DNA from: an uncultured Prevotellaceae bacterium
Lineage (GTDB): Bacteria; Bacteroidota; Bacteroidia; Bacteroidales; Bacteroidaceae
Length of the DNA stretch: 64,000 nt
NCBI GenBank assembly: GCA_946617675.1
Contig: CAMOKH010000097.1
Span: 23,611 to 87,610 of the forward strand
Direction: 5' to 3'
The notes under the pieces are model-generated. The model was not told the DNA's origin, ran no database searches, and saw nothing but the letters and a program-made list of their open reading frames with translations. Positions 62,511 to 64,000 of this stretch are shown here, piece by piece. Every line of letters begins with the position of its first letter. The first letter of the stretch is position 1. A program made the translations under genes and the position numbers.

Positions 62511-63149
62511 ATGCCGAATAAATATCAAGTAAAAATTGAAGAAACCATCCTGCCTCAGTTATATACATTTGATCAGCTGATTGACGCAGGATTGTTAGAT
62601 GAGGTTGATGAGAATATTAAGGTGAGGCTTATTGGAGATTCAACTTGGGTTACTGCACGAAGTTTTCCTTTCTCAGATTCAGAAAGCAATCAAGCAAACA
62701 ACTGTGTTTCAGCAAGTAAAAGTAAGAGAGAGGCATTTGCACATGTAAGAACGACCACCATCTATAATGAAACTATGGAGCAATCCCCCAATCAAGCATC
62801 TATATCTAACATATCACAACTTCAACAAGAATATCCTCCTATTATTGAAGTTTGGAACTGGGGGGCTTTTAGCCTTTCTTGGATTTGGGGTGTCTTTAAT
62901 GGCTTGTATTGGCCATTAATTATAATTGTAATTAACTTTATTCCATACGTTGGCGTGATAATCTCACTTTGTATCTGTGTACTTTTGGGAAAGAATGGCA
63001 ACCTCTATGCATGGAGAAAGGCAAGGCAGAAAGGGGATACTGTAGAACATTTCACTTTTATCCAGTCTAAGTGGAATACTGCTGGGCAGATAGGAGTAGT
63101 TGTTTTTCTGCTTCTCCTTTTGGTACTACTAATGATTTACGCGTTGTAA
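62511..63149 (+). CDS. GYF_2-like domain fused to a multi-helix membrane domain (DUF2628-like)
   Basis: 212 residues. The N-terminal domain is the third copy of the family (YQVKIEETILPQLYTFDQLI...DSTWVTARSFPFS). A linker of about 50 residues precedes a membrane domain with WNWGAFSLSWIWGVFNGLYW, PLIIIVINFIPYVGVIISL, NLYAWRKARQ and a last helix GVVVFLLLLLVLLMIYAL. The WxWGAFxLxWIWG block is typical of DUF2628-like small membrane proteins (recalled, not searched). Ends 1 nt before the BACON gene. Confidence 0.75.
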   Translation: MPNKYQVKIEETILPQLYTFDQLIDAGLLDEVDENIKVRLIGDSTWVTARSFPFSDSESNQANNCVSASKSKREAFAHVRTTTIYNETMEQSPNQASISNISQLQQEYPPIIEVWNWGAFSLSWIWGVFNGLYWPLIIIVINFIPYVGVIISLCICVLLGKNGNLYAWRKARQKGDTVEHFTFIQSKWNTAGQIGVVVFLLLLLVLLMIYAL

Positions 63150-63150
63150 A

Positions 63151-63918
63151 ATGTATACAATAAATGAAGATGGTACTGTAACTAGAAATGCGAGCTCGCA
63201 TAACTCTAGTTCTCCTCAACCTTCTGGAGGTTCTGATGACAACACAGGTTGTTGGGTAACATGTTTCATAGCTGTTGTTATTGGAATTATAGTTTTTGCA
63301 CTAGCAAACAAGAATGATAAATCATCGGGCCACGAAACATCAGAAGGACCTGCTTATGAAGAAGTTGTTGATAGTGTGGTAGAAAACAACAATACTGACA
63401 CATATCTAGATATTTCTGCATCATCAGTTTCGTTCGATGCAGATGGCGGTTTTTATACATTTACAGTAAGTAGTAACTCCACATGGAACATTAGTACCGA
63501 CACATACGATTGGGGACATTTAGCCAGGTCTGGAAATCAGCTGACTCTTAGGGTTGATGCAAATCCTTCGATGGAATCAAGAACAGACTATTTTATATTA
63601 TCCGCAGGAAACGAGACAGCGCGTGTTGACATATCACAAGAAGGTAAGGTTGAAACGTATTTAAATGTGTCACCTTCTGATTTGTATTTTACTTCTTCTG
63701 GGGGAACTCAAACCCTCAATGTTGAAACAAATTCCAATTGGATTATATCTGTTGACACAGATAATTGGGTACATTTGAGCAAGTCTGGAAATCAGCTGAG
63801 TCTCAGAGTTGATGCCAACAATTCTTCTGCTTCACGAACGGATTATTTTTGTATTAAATCAGATGGAATAGAGAGAAGAGTAAACATAACACAGGAAGGT
63901 GTTTCTTCATATCACTAG
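63151..63918 (+). CDS. Membrane-anchored protein with two BACON domains
   Basis: 255 residues. It starts directly with MYTINEDGTVTRN, the same motif that follows the GYF_2-like domain in its neighbours. One membrane helix (CWVTCFIAVVIGIIVFALA, about 32-50) and then two BACON domains: about 85-165 (LDISASSVSFDADGGFYTFTV...) and about 170-252 (LNVSPSDLYFTSSGGTQTLNV...), each ending (D/N)I(S/T)QEG. BACON modules usually bind carbohydrate or mucin at the cell surface in Bacteroidota. With a short N-tail and single helix the BACON part should be periplasmic, so the protein could link the cytoplasmic motif to the envelope. Confidence 0.85.
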   Translation: MYTINEDGTVTRNASSHNSSSPQPSGGSDDNTGCWVTCFIAVVIGIIVFALANKNDKSSGHETSEGPAYEEVVDSVVENNNTDTYLDISASSVSFDADGGFYTFTVSSNSTWNISTDTYDWGHLARSGNQLTLRVDANPSMESRTDYFILSAGNETARVDISQEGKVETYLNVSPSDLYFTSSGGTQTLNVETNSNWIISVDTDNWVHLSKSGNQLSLRVDANNSSASRTDYFCIKSDGIERRVNITQEGVSSYH

Positions 63919-64000
63919 TGTCCACTAAAAAATGGACGAGTTAAAAATTAAATAAATTAGGTTCACTTGAACCGCTTCGGTCTTTGTCTTTTTTGAATAT
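63919..64000. other. AT-rich tail of window, possible insertion-element end or terminator
   Basis: After the BACON gene comes GTGTCCACT...AATGGAC, a small imperfect hairpin (GTCCA/TGGAC), then GGTTCACTTGAACC (a perfect 14-nt palindrome) and a CTTCGGTCTTTG stretch followed by TTTTTT. It could terminate the island operon or be the start of another element; the window ends before this can be decided. Confidence 0.3.

Overview
The window looks like chromosomal DNA of a GC-rich gut or rumen Bacteroidota, most likely Prevotella-like. Signs seen in the sequence: many genes are preceded by the Bacteroidota promoter (TTTG, about 19-20 nt, TAnnTTTG); Shine-Dalgarno sequences are sparse; secreted enzymes end in either a type IX-like C-terminal sorting tail or a dockerin-type repeat; and there is a phosphate-selective-type porin, a DUF2752 protein and BACON domains. 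No rRNA, confident tRNA or CRISPR array was seen.

Layout. 1-3.7 kb: two paralogous patatin-like lipases around a retropepsin-like protease and trmD. 4.1-12.2 kb: two paralogous secreted HExxHxxG proteases, then ligA, a small ORF and a B3/B4-domain protein. 12.2-18.4 kb: a GH2 glycosidase diverging from a heterodimeric ABC exporter. 18.5-21.6 kb: pheS, a lipoprotein and murB. 21.8-28.1 kb: a 1179-residue secreted adhesin/glycan-binding protein, an overlooked 53-residue peptide and a GH128-like glucanase with dockerin. 28.1-31.2 kb: clpS-clpA-aat, an N-degron operon. 31.3-45.0 kb: OmpX-like barrel, PepC-like peptidase, copA coupled to a tandem GH43, a PemK-type toxin-antitoxin pair, a free-standing dockerin, a 5'-nucleotidase lipoprotein, rmuC, a Na+/solute symporter and a porin. 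45.3-54.3 kb: an AraC-led type II fatty-acid-synthase-like cluster (GNAT, KS, ACP, dehydratase-like, MMPL exporter, FAD desaturase-like, FabG, LolA-like), probably making and exporting an envelope lipid or polyene. 54.4-56.2 kb: ilvD.

From about 56.6 kb to the window end the sequence becomes conspicuously AT-rich and codon use changes. This accessory island starts with an antitoxin and a truncated PIN-toxin remnant, duplicated terminator-promoter hairpins and an unexplained non-coding stretch. It continues as a tight co-directional operon: an E2/UBC-like protein with tandem N-terminal repeats, a membrane-anchored JAB/JAMM isopeptidase, a ThiF/E1-like enzyme, and then six small membrane proteins. 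Three of these share a GYF_2-like N-terminal domain, two carry a CD225/dispanin (IFITM-like) domain, one is DUF2752 and one carries two BACON domains. I read this as a candidate undescribed ubiquitin-like conjugation/deconjugation system tied to the membrane; it is the most interesting object in the window.

A second theme is repeats. A GC-rich palindromic element has inserted in frame into an ABC exporter; 7-nt-period arrays lie within ligA, the GH2 gene, the second ABC gene and the 3' end of clpA; a GAATTATACGAATT inverted-repeat family sits at three convergent gene ends; and two long inverted-repeat elements occupy large intergenic gaps.
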